Below are positions 25,365 to 35,778 of a DNA stretch of 64,000 nucleotides, piece after piece. Within the stretch, counting starts at the first letter, position 1. Every line of letters begins with the position of its first letter. The stretch is from the NCBI RefSeq assembly GCF_000280925.3, contig NZ_CP012109.1:7336501-7400500 (forward strand), in the 5' to 3' direction. The DNA comes from Myxococcus hansupus. GTDB lineage: Bacteria > Myxococcota > Myxococcia > Myxococcales > Myxococcaceae. Both the position numbers and the translations under genes were made by a program. Below the pieces are notes generated by a model. It searched no databases. It was not told the origin of the DNA and was given only the letters and a program-made list of their open reading frames with translations.

Positions 25365-26805
25365 GGGAAAAGGCGCTGAAGAGCGCCGCGTTGAGCAACC
25401 AGAACTCCATGCCCGTCTGGCTCATGAAGAACGGGTAGCTGAAGGTCAGCGCCAGCGCGCCCAGGTTGTATGCGAAGAGGAGGGCCCCCCAAAGCCAGAA
25501 CTCCCCCTCCGGCCCCTCCCGGCTCCGAGCGACCCGGAAGGCCCACCACAGCGAAGCCAGGAGGCTCATGGGGTACAGGAGCAGCACCAGGATGCCCCCG
25601 TCGTAGACCCAGGCCGTCCACTGGATTTCCGCCCACAGCGACGGCCGTTCGAAGTCATTGGGGTCGCCGAAGTAGGCGTTCACCATGCCGTATCGGCCCA
25701 GGCCCGCGCCCAGCGGATACTCCGGCAACAGGGTGTCGAAGGTCCCCGTCAGGAAGTACCCGCGGTTGCGCTGGTACACGTCCTCGGGGGGCGATTCGAA
25801 GAGGGCGGACCATCGCTCCATCACCGCCCCGCCGCCCACCGCCACGGCCCAGCCAAAGGTCGCCATGCCAGCGGTGCCGATGACCGCCAGCAGCGCCAGC
25901 AGCCGCCCCAGCCGCCCGCTCAGCGCGAGCACGCCCGCGAGCGCAATCAGGCACACCGCCAACATGACCGCCATGGCGCGCACCTGGGAGAGATACAGGC
26001 TGAAGAGCCCCACCAGGATGCCGCCCAGGCTCAGCAAACGATACGGCCCGCGCCGGGACGACAGCAGGAAGCCGCCCCCCAGCAACACGGCGTAGAAGCC
26101 TCCGGTGGACGCACCGCCCGGGATGTCCGTCAGCCCCATGGGCCGGAACACCCGCTGGCCATCCGTCGTCTCGAACTGGAGACTGTTCACGTACCCCTCG
26201 CCCTGGCTGGAGACGACGGACGAGAGCGCCGGCTGGAAGCGGCCCGGGAAGTAGACCTGGAGCACGCCCACGCCCGCGCTGGCCGCGTTGAAGAGGAAGA
26301 GCAGCGCGAGCGTGCGGCGGAACGTCCGGAGGTCCAGGGACAACCGCGTCACCCAGAGCAGCGGCGCGGCGATGGCCAACTGGATGCCCACCTGCGCCAC
26401 CGCCGCCAGCGGCGCGCCCGTGCCCGGATTGAAGAGCTGGAGCGCGGTGACGCCCAGCGCGCCCATGACGTAGGGCAGCGCCGGATGCGCCAGGCTCCGG
26501 CCCCGCACCAGCACGAGCATCAGCAAGCTGATGCCAAAGGCGAGGACACGCACCACCACCCGCAGCGGCGCCAGCGCCTCCACCAGGAGCACGACCTGGC
26601 AGACCATCAGCAAGCCCACGAAGAGCGGCACCAACTGGCCCGACGCCAGGAATCCGCCCCCAGTGCCCACGCCCCGGGCAGGGACGTCCGAGGGCCCGGC
26701 CTCCGGTGGCGCGCCCGGCACGCGGCGGACGTAACGGCTCCGCAGCACCCCGGGCCCCTGGAGTCTCGCCGTGCCTGGCGCGACGGGCGGCCGGTGTCCG
26801 CTCAC
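25333..26805 (-). CDS. wzy: Wzy/O-antigen ligase-like polysaccharide polymerase
   Basis: 490 residues from a GTG at 26805 that overlaps the preceding stop as GTGA; longer frames upstream are artefacts. There are about 11-12 membrane segments. The large periplasmic loop contains RGYFLTGTFDTLLPEYPLGA and GLGRYGMVNAYFG, matching the Wzy_C/O-antigen ligase pattern of G-x-G-x-G before a conserved acidic/aromatic segment. Polymerases join flipped repeat units at the periplasmic face; a ligase function cannot be excluded by sequence alone. Its place in the same operon as wzc favours the polymerase. Confidence 0.85.
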   Translation of the reverse strand: MSGHRPPVAPGTARLQGPGVLRSRYVRRVPGAPPEAGPSDVPARGVGTGGGFLASGQLVPLFVGLLMVCQVVLLVEALAPLRVVVRVLAFGISLLMLVLVRGRSLAHPALPYVMGALGVTALQLFNPGTGAPLAAVAQVGIQLAIAAPLLWVTRLSLDLRTFRRTLALLFLFNAASAGVGVLQVYFPGRFQPALSSVVSSQGEGYVNSLQFETTDGQRVFRPMGLTDIPGGASTGGFYAVLLGGGFLLSSRRGPYRLLSLGGILVGLFSLYLSQVRAMAVMLAVCLIALAGVLALSGRLGRLLALLAVIGTAGMATFGWAVAVGGGAVMERWSALFESPPEDVYQRNRGYFLTGTFDTLLPEYPLGAGLGRYGMVNAYFGDPNDFERPSLWAEIQWTAWVYDGGILVLLLYPMSLLASLWWAFRVARSREGPEGEFWLWGALLFAYNLGALALTFSYPFFMSQTGMEFWLLNAALFSAFSHAKTVHAHRR

Positions 26806-27941
26806 GCGCGCGGCCCCGCCTCGGTGAGCGAGCGCAGCGCGTCCTCCAGCTCGCACAGGTAGGCGCGGGGGTCACTCAGCGCCTCGGCGCGCGCCGGCCC
26901 GCCCTTGCCCAGTTGGGCTCGCAGCGCCGGGTCCTCGATGAGACGTCGCAGCGTCGTGGCCAGCGCACCGGGCTCCGGCGGGACGAGCACGCCACAGGAG
27001 GCATCCACGATTTCCAGCGGGCCCCCCATCGCCGTGGTGACGACGGGCAGCTCCGCCTGGAGCGCCTCCACGAACGCGATGCCGAAGGGCTCCGCGCCCA
27101 GGTTGGGCTGGCAGTGGATGTCCGCGGCCCGCAGCAGGCGCGGCACGTCCGAGCGTTGCCCGAGAAAGCGCACCCGCTCGCCCAGGCCCAGGCCGTTCGC
27201 CTGCGCGCGGAGTCCTTCGAGGTAGGCCTCTTCTTCCGGACGCTGCGCGCCCCCCGCCACCCACGCCCGCCAGCCGGGCACCTGCCGCAACCGGCCGAGC
27301 GCCTCCAGCAGCAGCCGCTGTCCCTTCCACGCCTCCATGCGGCTGGTCTGGACGATGACGACGTCCTGCTCGTGCGCCCCCAGCTCCGCGCGAAGCCGGG
27401 CGCGAGCGCCGTCCCGCCCACCTTCCGGTGCCGGTGCGAGGACGGGGTAGTACGCGAGCTTCCACGCGGCACGTGGGTAGACGCGCCCCAAGGTCCCCGC
27501 GGAGTAGCGGCTGTTGGTGATGACCAGGTCGGGTTCCGTGACGCGCGCCCAGCGCTCCAGCCAGTGCCGTCCGTTCAACGCGTCGTGCTGGTAGAAGACG
27601 AGCGGCACGCCCGCGGCACGCACCACCGGCCCGAACAGCGCCTGCGGCCAGATGGCGTGGCAGATGACCGCGCCGTAGCCCCCGCGACGAAGCAAGGCCC
27701 TCAACGCGCTCCGAGCGCGCCACACCGACAGGGGCCGCCCCACCCGCGTGGCGCCCAGCAGGTGCGGCTCCGCGCCGGCCTCACGCAGCTCGCGCGCCAG
27801 CCGGCCTTCGAAGCAGAGCGCGAACTCGTGCTGGACTCCGGGCTGGAGCCCCTGCGTCCGCGCCACGGTGTGGAGGAAGGCCTCGATGCCGCCGTAGAGG
27901 TTGCCGCTGTAGATGTGCAGCACGCGCATCGGGGGCCTCAT
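26802..27941 (-). CDS. Family 4 glycosyltransferase
   Basis: 379 residues; ATG at 27941 overlaps the upstream stop as ATGA, and its own stop overlaps the wzy start as GTGA. The N-terminus MRVLHIYSGNLYGGIEAFLH holds the Gly-rich acceptor loop. The inter-domain strand is VVIVQTSRMEAWKGQRLLLE with conserved W-K-G. The E-x7-E donor motif is in AEPFGIAFVEALQAELPVVT. The last motif has AELP where most members have ACG-P, a small deviation. It is a member of the wzc operon, so it acts on the repeat unit. Confidence 0.92.
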   Translation of the reverse strand: MRPPMRVLHIYSGNLYGGIEAFLHTVARTQGLQPGVQHEFALCFEGRLARELREAGAEPHLLGATRVGRPLSVWRARSALRALLRRGGYGAVICHAIWPQALFGPVVRAAGVPLVFYQHDALNGRHWLERWARVTEPDLVITNSRYSAGTLGRVYPRAAWKLAYYPVLAPAPEGGRDGARARLRAELGAHEQDVVIVQTSRMEAWKGQRLLLEALGRLRQVPGWRAWVAGGAQRPEEEAYLEGLRAQANGLGLGERVRFLGQRSDVPRLLRAADIHCQPNLGAEPFGIAFVEALQAELPVVTTAMGGPLEIVDASCGVLVPPEPGALATTLRRLIEDPALRAQLGKGGPARAEALSDPRAYLCELEDALRSLTEAGPRA

Positions 27942-29169
27942 GCGGTCTCCGCCAGTCGGAGCGCGGTGGGCGCCGCCACGGGCGCGGGCCGGCCCAACGC
28001 CTCCGCGTACAGCGACAGACTGCGCCAGGCCATGACGTCATGCCGGAACTCGGCCACGGCCCGCTCACGCGCCGCATGCCCCAGTCGCTGCGCCAACCCA
28101 GGCTCCTCCAGCAGCCGCCGCGCCGCCGCCGCCAGCGCCGCCGCGTCGCCCACGGGCACCGTCAATCCCGTCTGCTCGTGCAGACTCACCCAGGGCACAC
28201 CCGAGTGGGGAATCGCCGTGTTCAGCACGGGCTTCCCACTGGCCATGGCCTCCACTTGCGACAGCCCATACGCCTCGCTGCGCGCGTTGCCGCAGAACCA
28301 GAGCGCGGTGGCCGCCCGAAGCGCGCCCACCAGCGCGTCCGGCGGAAGGTAGCCCGCCCACGTCACCCGGCCCTCCACGCCCAACGCGCGAGCACGACGC
28401 CGGGCCTCGGCTTCCAACGGCCCCTGCCCCACCACCACCAGCCGGCCCGGAACACGCGTCAGGGCCTCCAGCGCGGTGAACAAACCCTTGTAGTAGACGA
28501 GCCGCCCCACCATGAGCCACAGCGGGCCCTCCGCACGCCAGCGCGCCTCCGCCTCGCGCGCGGCGTTGGAAGGCTGAAGGTAGGGCGCCAGCTCCAGACC
28601 CAGCGGCAGCGCCCGCACCTTGCTCCGGAAGGCGCGCAGCAGCGGCGAGCCCGGCACATAGGCCTCACTGGTGGCCAGCACCCGCCGCGCACGCGCGTAG
28701 AGCAGCGCCTCGAAGGGCTTGAAGAGCGCGCCCGCGACCTTCTGCCGGATGACGTCGCTGTGGTGGGTGATGAAGAGCGGCGGCAGGCCGCGCACCACGT
28801 CCAGGGCCAGCACCCACGTCGGGTTGGGCGTGTGCAGGTGCACCACGTCCACGCCCCGCCCCAACGCGCGGCTCAACGCGCGTGGCAGGTCTGGCATCAC
28901 GTCCATGCGCGCCACCGAGGCCAGACGGCCCAGGCGCGTCACCCGCACCAGTCCGTCCCAGTCCTCACGCGTGGGGCTGCGGCCGTGAAACTCGTGGCTG
29001 GTGCCCTGCCCGTCCACGGCGTGGTTGGCGCACAGCACCTCCACCTGCGCGCCCAGGGCCGCCTGGGCCCGCGCGAGCGTCTGCACGTGGGACTCCATGC
29101 CGCCCGAGGCGGGAGGATAGAACTTGCCCAGGTGCAGCACCCGCAGGCCCGCCCCCGCCAACGGGACGC

Positions 29170-29173
<4 letters not shown>
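27938..29173 (-). CDS. Family 4 glycosyltransferase
   Basis: 411 residues from a GTG at 29173, overlapping the wzc stop as GTGA. It begins LRVLHLGKFYPPASGGMESH, the classic GT4 acceptor loop (F-x-P-x-x-G-G-x-E). Mid-domain: PLWLMVGRLVYYKGLFTALE with the conserved G-R-L and K-G. The donor-binding E-x7-E is RSEAYGLSQVEAMASGKPVL. Mannosyl- or glucosyltransferases have this build, but specificity is unknown. It sits second in the wzc operon. Confidence 0.93.
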
Positions 29174-31362
<2,189 letters not shown>

Positions 31363-31565
31363 GTCACGTCTCCCTGCCGTTCCCCGTGCGGTTCCAGGGC
31401 CCGGCGGCATCCGGCCGACCTTCACCCACACGTCCGGGAATCGTAACGAGCGTGCCGTGTCCCACGGGGGTTGTCCATTGTTCCGCGGCCGCCTGGATGC
31501 CCTCCATCCACCCGCGACGGACGCCCCACGCGCATGCTCCCGCAGGCTGTGCTAGTCAGCCCGGC
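31363..31565. other. Intergenic region between divergent wzc and GT2-methyltransferase genes
   Basis: 203 nt that should hold the promoter of the whole wzc operon and that of the rightward fusion gene. An AT-richer spot (AATCGTAACGAG, 31439-31450) lies about 80 nt upstream of the wzc start and could be part of its -10 region read leftward. No clear -35 box pairs with it. Confidence 0.4.
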
Positions 31566-32912
31566 GTGACGCCTTCGCTTTCGTTCGTCCTCCCCTTCTC
31601 GCCCGACACCGCGGATGCCGTCTCCCGCTTCGCCCAGACGCTGCCGCCGGGCGCCGAGGCCGTCCTCGCGGGCGAGGGCTCCATCAACACCGCCGGCGCG
31701 CCCCAGGTCCAGGTGCTCAACGTGCCCGGCGGCAAGGGAGCGGCCATCCGCGCCGCGCTGGCCCAGGTGAAGGGCGCGGTGACGGTGCTCCAAGACCCGG
31801 AGGCCGCGTATCCCCAGGATGTCTACGAGGCGTTGGTGCGCCCCATCCAGGCGGACACCGCGGACGCCGTCTTCGGCCTGCGCACCGCGCAGGGGCTGGC
31901 GCCGGAGCTGCTGGCGGACCGGGCCCTGGGCCAGTTCACCCGCTTCGTGACGGACGTGCCGCTGACGGACCCGCTCACCAGCCTGCGCGCCTTCCGCACC
32001 GAGGCCCTGCGCTCCGTCGCGCTCACCAGCGATGACGACGCGGTGGACGCGGAGCTGGTGGTGAAGCTGGCGGCGCAGCTTTTCCGCCTCACAGAGGTGA
32101 CGCTGCCTCCCAGCGACGTGCCGCGCCGCACGCCCGCCGCACACCTGTCCCGCCTGCGCACGCTGGTGCGCTACGCCACCGTGCGCGACGACGCGGACAA
32201 CCAGCACGAGGGCTACACCACCCTGGAGCGCATGGACGGCGCCGTCCACTACAACCAGTGGCTGGGCCGCCGCTTCCGCGAGCACCTGGGCCGCCGCGTG
32301 CTGGAGATTGGCGCCGGCATCGGCACGATTACGCGGGAGTTGGAGTCCGGCCTGGAGCTGCTCATCGCGCTCGAGGTGGACCGCTTCTACGTGGACCGGC
32401 TGAAGAACCTGTTCCGCGGCAAGCCGCACATCCGGCCGTACCTGTCCGACGTCGCGCTGGCGGACTGGGAGTCCCTCCAGAAGGAGCGGCTGGACACCAT
32501 CGTCCTGTCCAACGTGCTGGAGCACATCCCGGATGACGCGTCCGCCGTGCGCCGATTCCGGCAGATTCTGGCGCCAGGGGGCCGCGTGGTCATCCTGGTG
32601 CCCGCGCTGCAACAGCTCTTCGGCGCCATCGACGAGGCCGTGGGCCACCACCGCCGCTACACGCCCGCCACGCTGCGCGCGGTGCTGGAGGAGAACGGCT
32701 TCCAGGTGGAGACGCTGGAGTGGATGAACCTGGCCGGACTGCCGGGCTGGTTCATCAACAGCCGCCTGCTGCGCCGCCGCTCGGTGCCCAAGCTGCAGCT
32801 CAAGATCTACGACACGCTGGCCCCGCTCATCGCGAAGGCGGAGTCCCACGTGAAGCTGCCCGTGGGCATGAGCCTCTTCGCGGTGGCCCGCTCCACCGGG
32901 GGCAACGCGTGA
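31566..32912 (+). CDS. GT2-like domain fused to a SAM methyltransferase
   Basis: 448 residues from a GTG at 31566; upstream frame sequence is not protein-like. Residues about 1-200 follow the DPM1-like GT2 fold: VLNVPGGKGAAIRAALAQVK corresponds to the N-x-G-K-G-x-A helix. LQDPEAAYPQDVYEALVRPI is where active enzymes have Q-D-A-D-x-E-Y, so the metal D-x-D is altered to D-x-E. Residues about 225-448 are a class I methyltransferase: RVLEIGAGIGTITREL (motif I), TIVLSNVLEHIPDD (motif IV) and a late GWFINSRLL region. It probably modifies sugars or lipid intermediates. It is transcribed away from wzc and 9 nt before a GT-C-like gene. Confidence 0.8.
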   Translation: MTPSLSFVLPFSPDTADAVSRFAQTLPPGAEAVLAGEGSINTAGAPQVQVLNVPGGKGAAIRAALAQVKGAVTVLQDPEAAYPQDVYEALVRPIQADTADAVFGLRTAQGLAPELLADRALGQFTRFVTDVPLTDPLTSLRAFRTEALRSVALTSDDDAVDAELVVKLAAQLFRLTEVTLPPSDVPRRTPAAHLSRLRTLVRYATVRDDADNQHEGYTTLERMDGAVHYNQWLGRRFREHLGRRVLEIGAGIGTITRELESGLELLIALEVDRFYVDRLKNLFRGKPHIRPYLSDVALADWESLQKERLDTIVLSNVLEHIPDDASAVRRFRQILAPGGRVVILVPALQQLFGAIDEAVGHHRRYTPATLRAVLEENGFQVETLEWMNLAGLPGWFINSRLLRRRSVPKLQLKIYDTLAPLIAKAESHVKLPVGMSLFAVARSTGGNA

Positions 32913-32921
32913 GACACGGCC

Positions 32922-34718
32922 GTGGCCTCCATGCGCAGCGGGGATGCCACCGCTGGGGGCCTGACGACGTCCCGTCCTTCCACTGAATCCGCGCCGCAGG
33001 GCTCCACCATGAACACGCAGCGCTCGCCCGTCGACACGTCCCGCTGGCACGCCTCGGACCTCCCCGCCGAGCGCCACGCCGCGCACCCGGGCCCCTCCGC
33101 CGCGGGCGCGCCCCGCGCGGTCTGGGCCGCGCTCATCGCGCTGTACGTGTTGCTGTTCCCGTACCACCCGGGTCTGCGCTCGCCCAATGAGCTGTGCCGC
33201 CTGTGGCAGACGCGGGCGCTGGTGGAGTACGGCACGCTGGACATCAACGGCGCGCTGCGCGACTACGGCTACGTCGGCGACCTGTCGGTGAAGGACGGGA
33301 AGTACTACCCCAGCAAGGCGCCGCTGCTGTCCTTCGCCGCGGTGCCCCTCTACGCCACGCTGCGCGCGCTGGGCGGTGGCCACCGCCACGCCGTCCCCGA
33401 AGTGCCGCTGGTCTTCTTCTCGCGCCTGCTGTTCACCGTGCTGCCGACGCTCGGGCTGCTGTGGCTGGTGCGCCGCTACCTGCGCGCGACCCTGGAGCCG
33501 CTCGTCGCGGATGCCCTCACGGTGACGTATGGGCTGGGCTCGCTGGCCTTCAGCTACTCGCTGCTCTTCATGAGCCACCAGACGACGGCGGTGCTGCTCT
33601 TCGCCAGCTTCTACGCGCTGTGGCGCTGCGCGCGCGGCGAGTGGCGGGAGCGCGGCTATCTGGTCGCGGGCGCCTGCGCGGGCGCCACCGTGGCCGCCGA
33701 GTACACCGGCGCCATGGGCGTGCTCGGGCTGGTGCTCTACGCGGTGCTCACCTTCGCGTTCCAGGACGCCCCCGCGCGCGTGCGCTGGACTCGGCTGTGC
33801 CGGGCCGCGGGGCTGGCCACGCTGGGCGCGCTGCCCTTCCTGGTGGCGCTGATGGCCTACCACCAAGCGACCTTCGGGCACCCGCTGACCAGCGGCTACA
33901 AGTACCTCAACGACGCGGGTTATCAGCCGTGGCACCTGGGCGGCTTCCTCGGCATCCGCACGCCGGACCCGCGCGCCTTCGGCCTGTCCTTCTTCTCGCC
34001 GCTGCGGGGCCTGTTCACGCTGGCGCCTTTCCTCCTCCTCGCGCTGCCAGGGCTGCTCCTGCTGTGGCGCCGCCGGGGCCAGTCCTCCGAGGCGCGCGCG
34101 GTGGCCTGGCTGAGCCTGGCCCTGATGGCGGGCTACACGTACTTCACCTCGTCGTTCTCCTATGACTCGTGGGGCTGGACGACGGGCCCCCGCCACCTCA
34201 CCGGCCTGGTGCCCTTCCTCCTGTTGCCCGTGGGCCTGAGCCTGGAGCGGCTGCGCGCGGCCACCCGAGGCGCCTGGGCCCTGGGAGGGGCCGCGATGCT
34301 GTGCGGGGTGTCCATCGCCGCCACGGGCGTGGCCACCTTCATCAACTACATCCCGGATGACGTCTCCACCGCCGTGGGCGCCCTGGCGCTCCCCCTGCTG
34401 CGCTCCGGTTACGTTCCCCCAGGGCCGCTGACCTTCATCGGGCTCCCCGCCAGCGTGGCGGGCACGGTGCTGATGGCCTTGCTGCTCGGCACCGCCGCCT
34501 GGGTGTCCGTGAGCCTGGCCCGCAAGCCCGGGCAGACGTGGCCCGCGGTGCCCGCCCTGGGCACCGCGCTCGCGTTGCTGGTGGTGCTGGGCGCCGCGCA
34601 GGCCCTCACCACCCGGAACGACACCGCGGACCGGAACGCCGTGCGCTTCCTCCAATCCGTCTGGTTGAACGCGCCCGGCCGCGACGTCTCGTTCTGGCCG
34701 GGCGGCCCCGGCCGATAA
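32922..34718 (+). CDS. GT-C-like integral membrane protein (GT39/ArnT-like)
   Basis: Up to 598 residues from a GTG at 32922; ATGs at 32931 and 33009 are alternatives and no ribosome site decides. About 12 membrane segments start at residue 68 (AVWAALIALYVLLFPYH). The first periplasmic loop has SPNELCRLWQTRALVEYGTL, which resembles the acceptor/donor loop of GT-C enzymes that use polyprenyl-phosphate sugars. The acidic pair expected for GT39 is not clear, so assignment to that family is tentative. A later loop has SYDSWGWTTGPRHLTGLVPF, a pattern found in uncharacterised membrane glycosyltransferases. Its pairing with the GT2-like fusion gene suggests the two cooperate to add a sugar at the periplasmic face. 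Confidence 0.65.
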   Translation: MASMRSGDATAGGLTTSRPSTESAPQGSTMNTQRSPVDTSRWHASDLPAERHAAHPGPSAAGAPRAVWAALIALYVLLFPYHPGLRSPNELCRLWQTRALVEYGTLDINGALRDYGYVGDLSVKDGKYYPSKAPLLSFAAVPLYATLRALGGGHRHAVPEVPLVFFSRLLFTVLPTLGLLWLVRRYLRATLEPLVADALTVTYGLGSLAFSYSLLFMSHQTTAVLLFASFYALWRCARGEWRERGYLVAGACAGATVAAEYTGAMGVLGLVLYAVLTFAFQDAPARVRWTRLCRAAGLATLGALPFLVALMAYHQATFGHPLTSGYKYLNDAGYQPWHLGGFLGIRTPDPRAFGLSFFSPLRGLFTLAPFLLLALPGLLLLWRRRGQSSEARAVAWLSLALMAGYTYFTSSFSYDSWGWTTGPRHLTGLVPFLLLPVGLSLERLRAATRGAWALGGAAMLCGVSIAATGVATFINYIPDDVSTAVGALALPLLRSGYVPPGPLTFIGLPASVAGTVLMALLLGTAAWVSVSLARKPGQTWPAVPALGTALALLVVLGAAQALTTRNDTADRNAVRFLQSVWLNAPGRDVSFWPGGPGR

Positions 34719-34978
34719 ACGCACCGCGTGCCTCTGTCGGTCGGCAACCACAGACGTTGCCCCGCAGGGTGAGACACACGATACGTCCCACTTTGTCGCT
34801 GACTCGCAAGTTTTGCGAGGTCCGCAATCCGTGTCGTGTGATTGCGTGTCCGGCTTTACCCAGGGGTCTGGCCAAGCGGCCGGATGCATTGGCGTGGACG
34901 CGCCGCGAAACCGGGCCTGGAGATTGCTGAGACAAACACCTGCGCTTCCCTGCTGCCCTCCAGGGCAAGGAGTCCCCG
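34719..34978. other. Intergenic region upstream of the minor-pilin operon
   Basis: 260 nt after the membrane-protein stop, expected to contain the minor-pilin promoter. It holds the palindrome at 34803-34819 and the ribosome site AAGGAG about 10 nt before the GTG at 34979. No good match to a sigma-54 GG-N10-GC core was found, although TGGCC...GATGC near 34865 comes close with wrong spacing. Confidence 0.45.
34803..34819. promoter_or_regulatory. Perfect palindrome, operator or terminator
   Basis: CTCGCAA-GTT-TTGCGAG, a perfect 7-bp inverted repeat with a 3-nt centre. It lies 85 nt past the stop of the upstream gene and 160 nt before the first pilin gene. No T-run follows. It may be a repressor site or a weak terminator; the sequence cannot distinguish these. 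Confidence 0.4.
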
Positions 34979-35704
34979 GTGCGCTGTCATCCGACCCGCA
35001 AGCCCTTGCGTGCCCCGCATGCACGGCGAGGTTTCACGCTGCTGTTGGCGCTGGGCCTCATCGCCCTCGTCACGGCGGGCGTCCTCGTGTCCCTCCGCGC
35101 GGTGAGCACGGAGAGCACGGTGCAGGGGCATGAGCGCCGCTCGCGCGAGGCCCTCTTCGCCGCCGAGGCGGGCATGGCCGAGGGACGCGCCGTCGTCCTG
35201 ACGATGATGAACATCCCCAACCCGAACCTGGGCGTGGGGCAGCCCTACACCCGCAATGTCATGGAGCGGCTGCTCGTCGTGAACGAGCCGGGGCTGCCCG
35301 ACGTCGCCGCGGGCGGCATTCCCTGGCGGGAGCTCATCCCGCGCACGGAGTACACGCTGGCGCGCGGGACGGCCGTCGATGACGGCGTGGCGCTGGCCAA
35401 CCGTGAAATCACCGGTCCGGACGGCGTCCTCATCGCCGACTATCCGGAGGCCACCAACGTCTCCTTCCGCGTCTTCGTCGTGGATGATGATGACGACGCG
35501 GACCGCAACACCGACAACAACGGCCGCATCTGGCTGGTGTCCGTGGGCGAGGTCCAGTCCCCGGGCCAGGGCCTCCCCTACCGCACCATCGTCCGTTCGC
35601 TGCTGGAGCACCGGGAGACGCCCGGCGGGCTGTCGTGCAGCTACGGAACGAAGCTGGGCTGCCGCGGCAACGGCACCTCTGGAAGCAGCATCCCCGTTTT
35701 CTGA
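34979..35704 (+). CDS. pilX: PilX-like minor pilin
   Basis: 241 residues from a GTG at 34979 with AAGGAG upstream. The prepilin leader ends in the peptidase site RRG/FTLLLALGLIALVTAG, and the cleaved protein begins with a methylatable Phe. The Glu at position 5 of mature pilins is absent (Leu instead), as in PilX/GspK proteins that cap the tip complex. The body includes the acidic run FVVDDDDDADRN, a possible calcium site, and two C-terminal cysteines. It is followed after 74 nt by pilY1, as in other minor-pilin clusters. It should assemble at the pilus tip with the three following pilins and PilY1. Confidence 0.87.
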   Translation: MRCHPTRKPLRAPHARRGFTLLLALGLIALVTAGVLVSLRAVSTESTVQGHERRSREALFAAEAGMAEGRAVVLTMMNIPNPNLGVGQPYTRNVMERLLVVNEPGLPDVAAGGIPWRELIPRTEYTLARGTAVDDGVALANREITGPDGVLIADYPEATNVSFRVFVVDDDDDADRNTDNNGRIWLVSVGEVQSPGQGLPYRTIVRSLLEHRETPGGLSCSYGTKLGCRGNGTSGSSIPVF

Positions 35705-35748
35705 AGTCACAGACATCAACCGCAATCCGTTTCGCCAGTATCGGGCGG

Positions 35749-35770
35749 CCCTGAAGCACGGCCGTCAGGG
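35749..35770 (+). promoter_or_regulatory. Stem-loop overlapping the pilY1 Shine-Dalgarno
   Basis: CCCTGA (35749-35754) can pair with TCAGGG (35765-35770). The right arm overlaps the G-rich ribosome site GGGGGGA at 35768-35774, about 5 nt before the ATG. The 6-bp stem could limit pilY1 translation relative to the pilin genes. It is a short stem in GC-rich DNA, so chance is possible. Confidence 0.3.
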
Positions 35771-35778
35771 GGGACACC

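Noticed and set aside
34865-34885. Possible sigma-54 promoter before the minor-pilin genes.
   Set aside because: The GG and GC elements are 14 nt apart rather than the required 10.
31422-35024. 1200-codon leftward frame covering the GT2-methyltransferase and GT-C genes.
   Set aside because: It is antisense to two well-supported genes and to the pilin start; composition is Gln/His/Arg-rich and no domain is visible.
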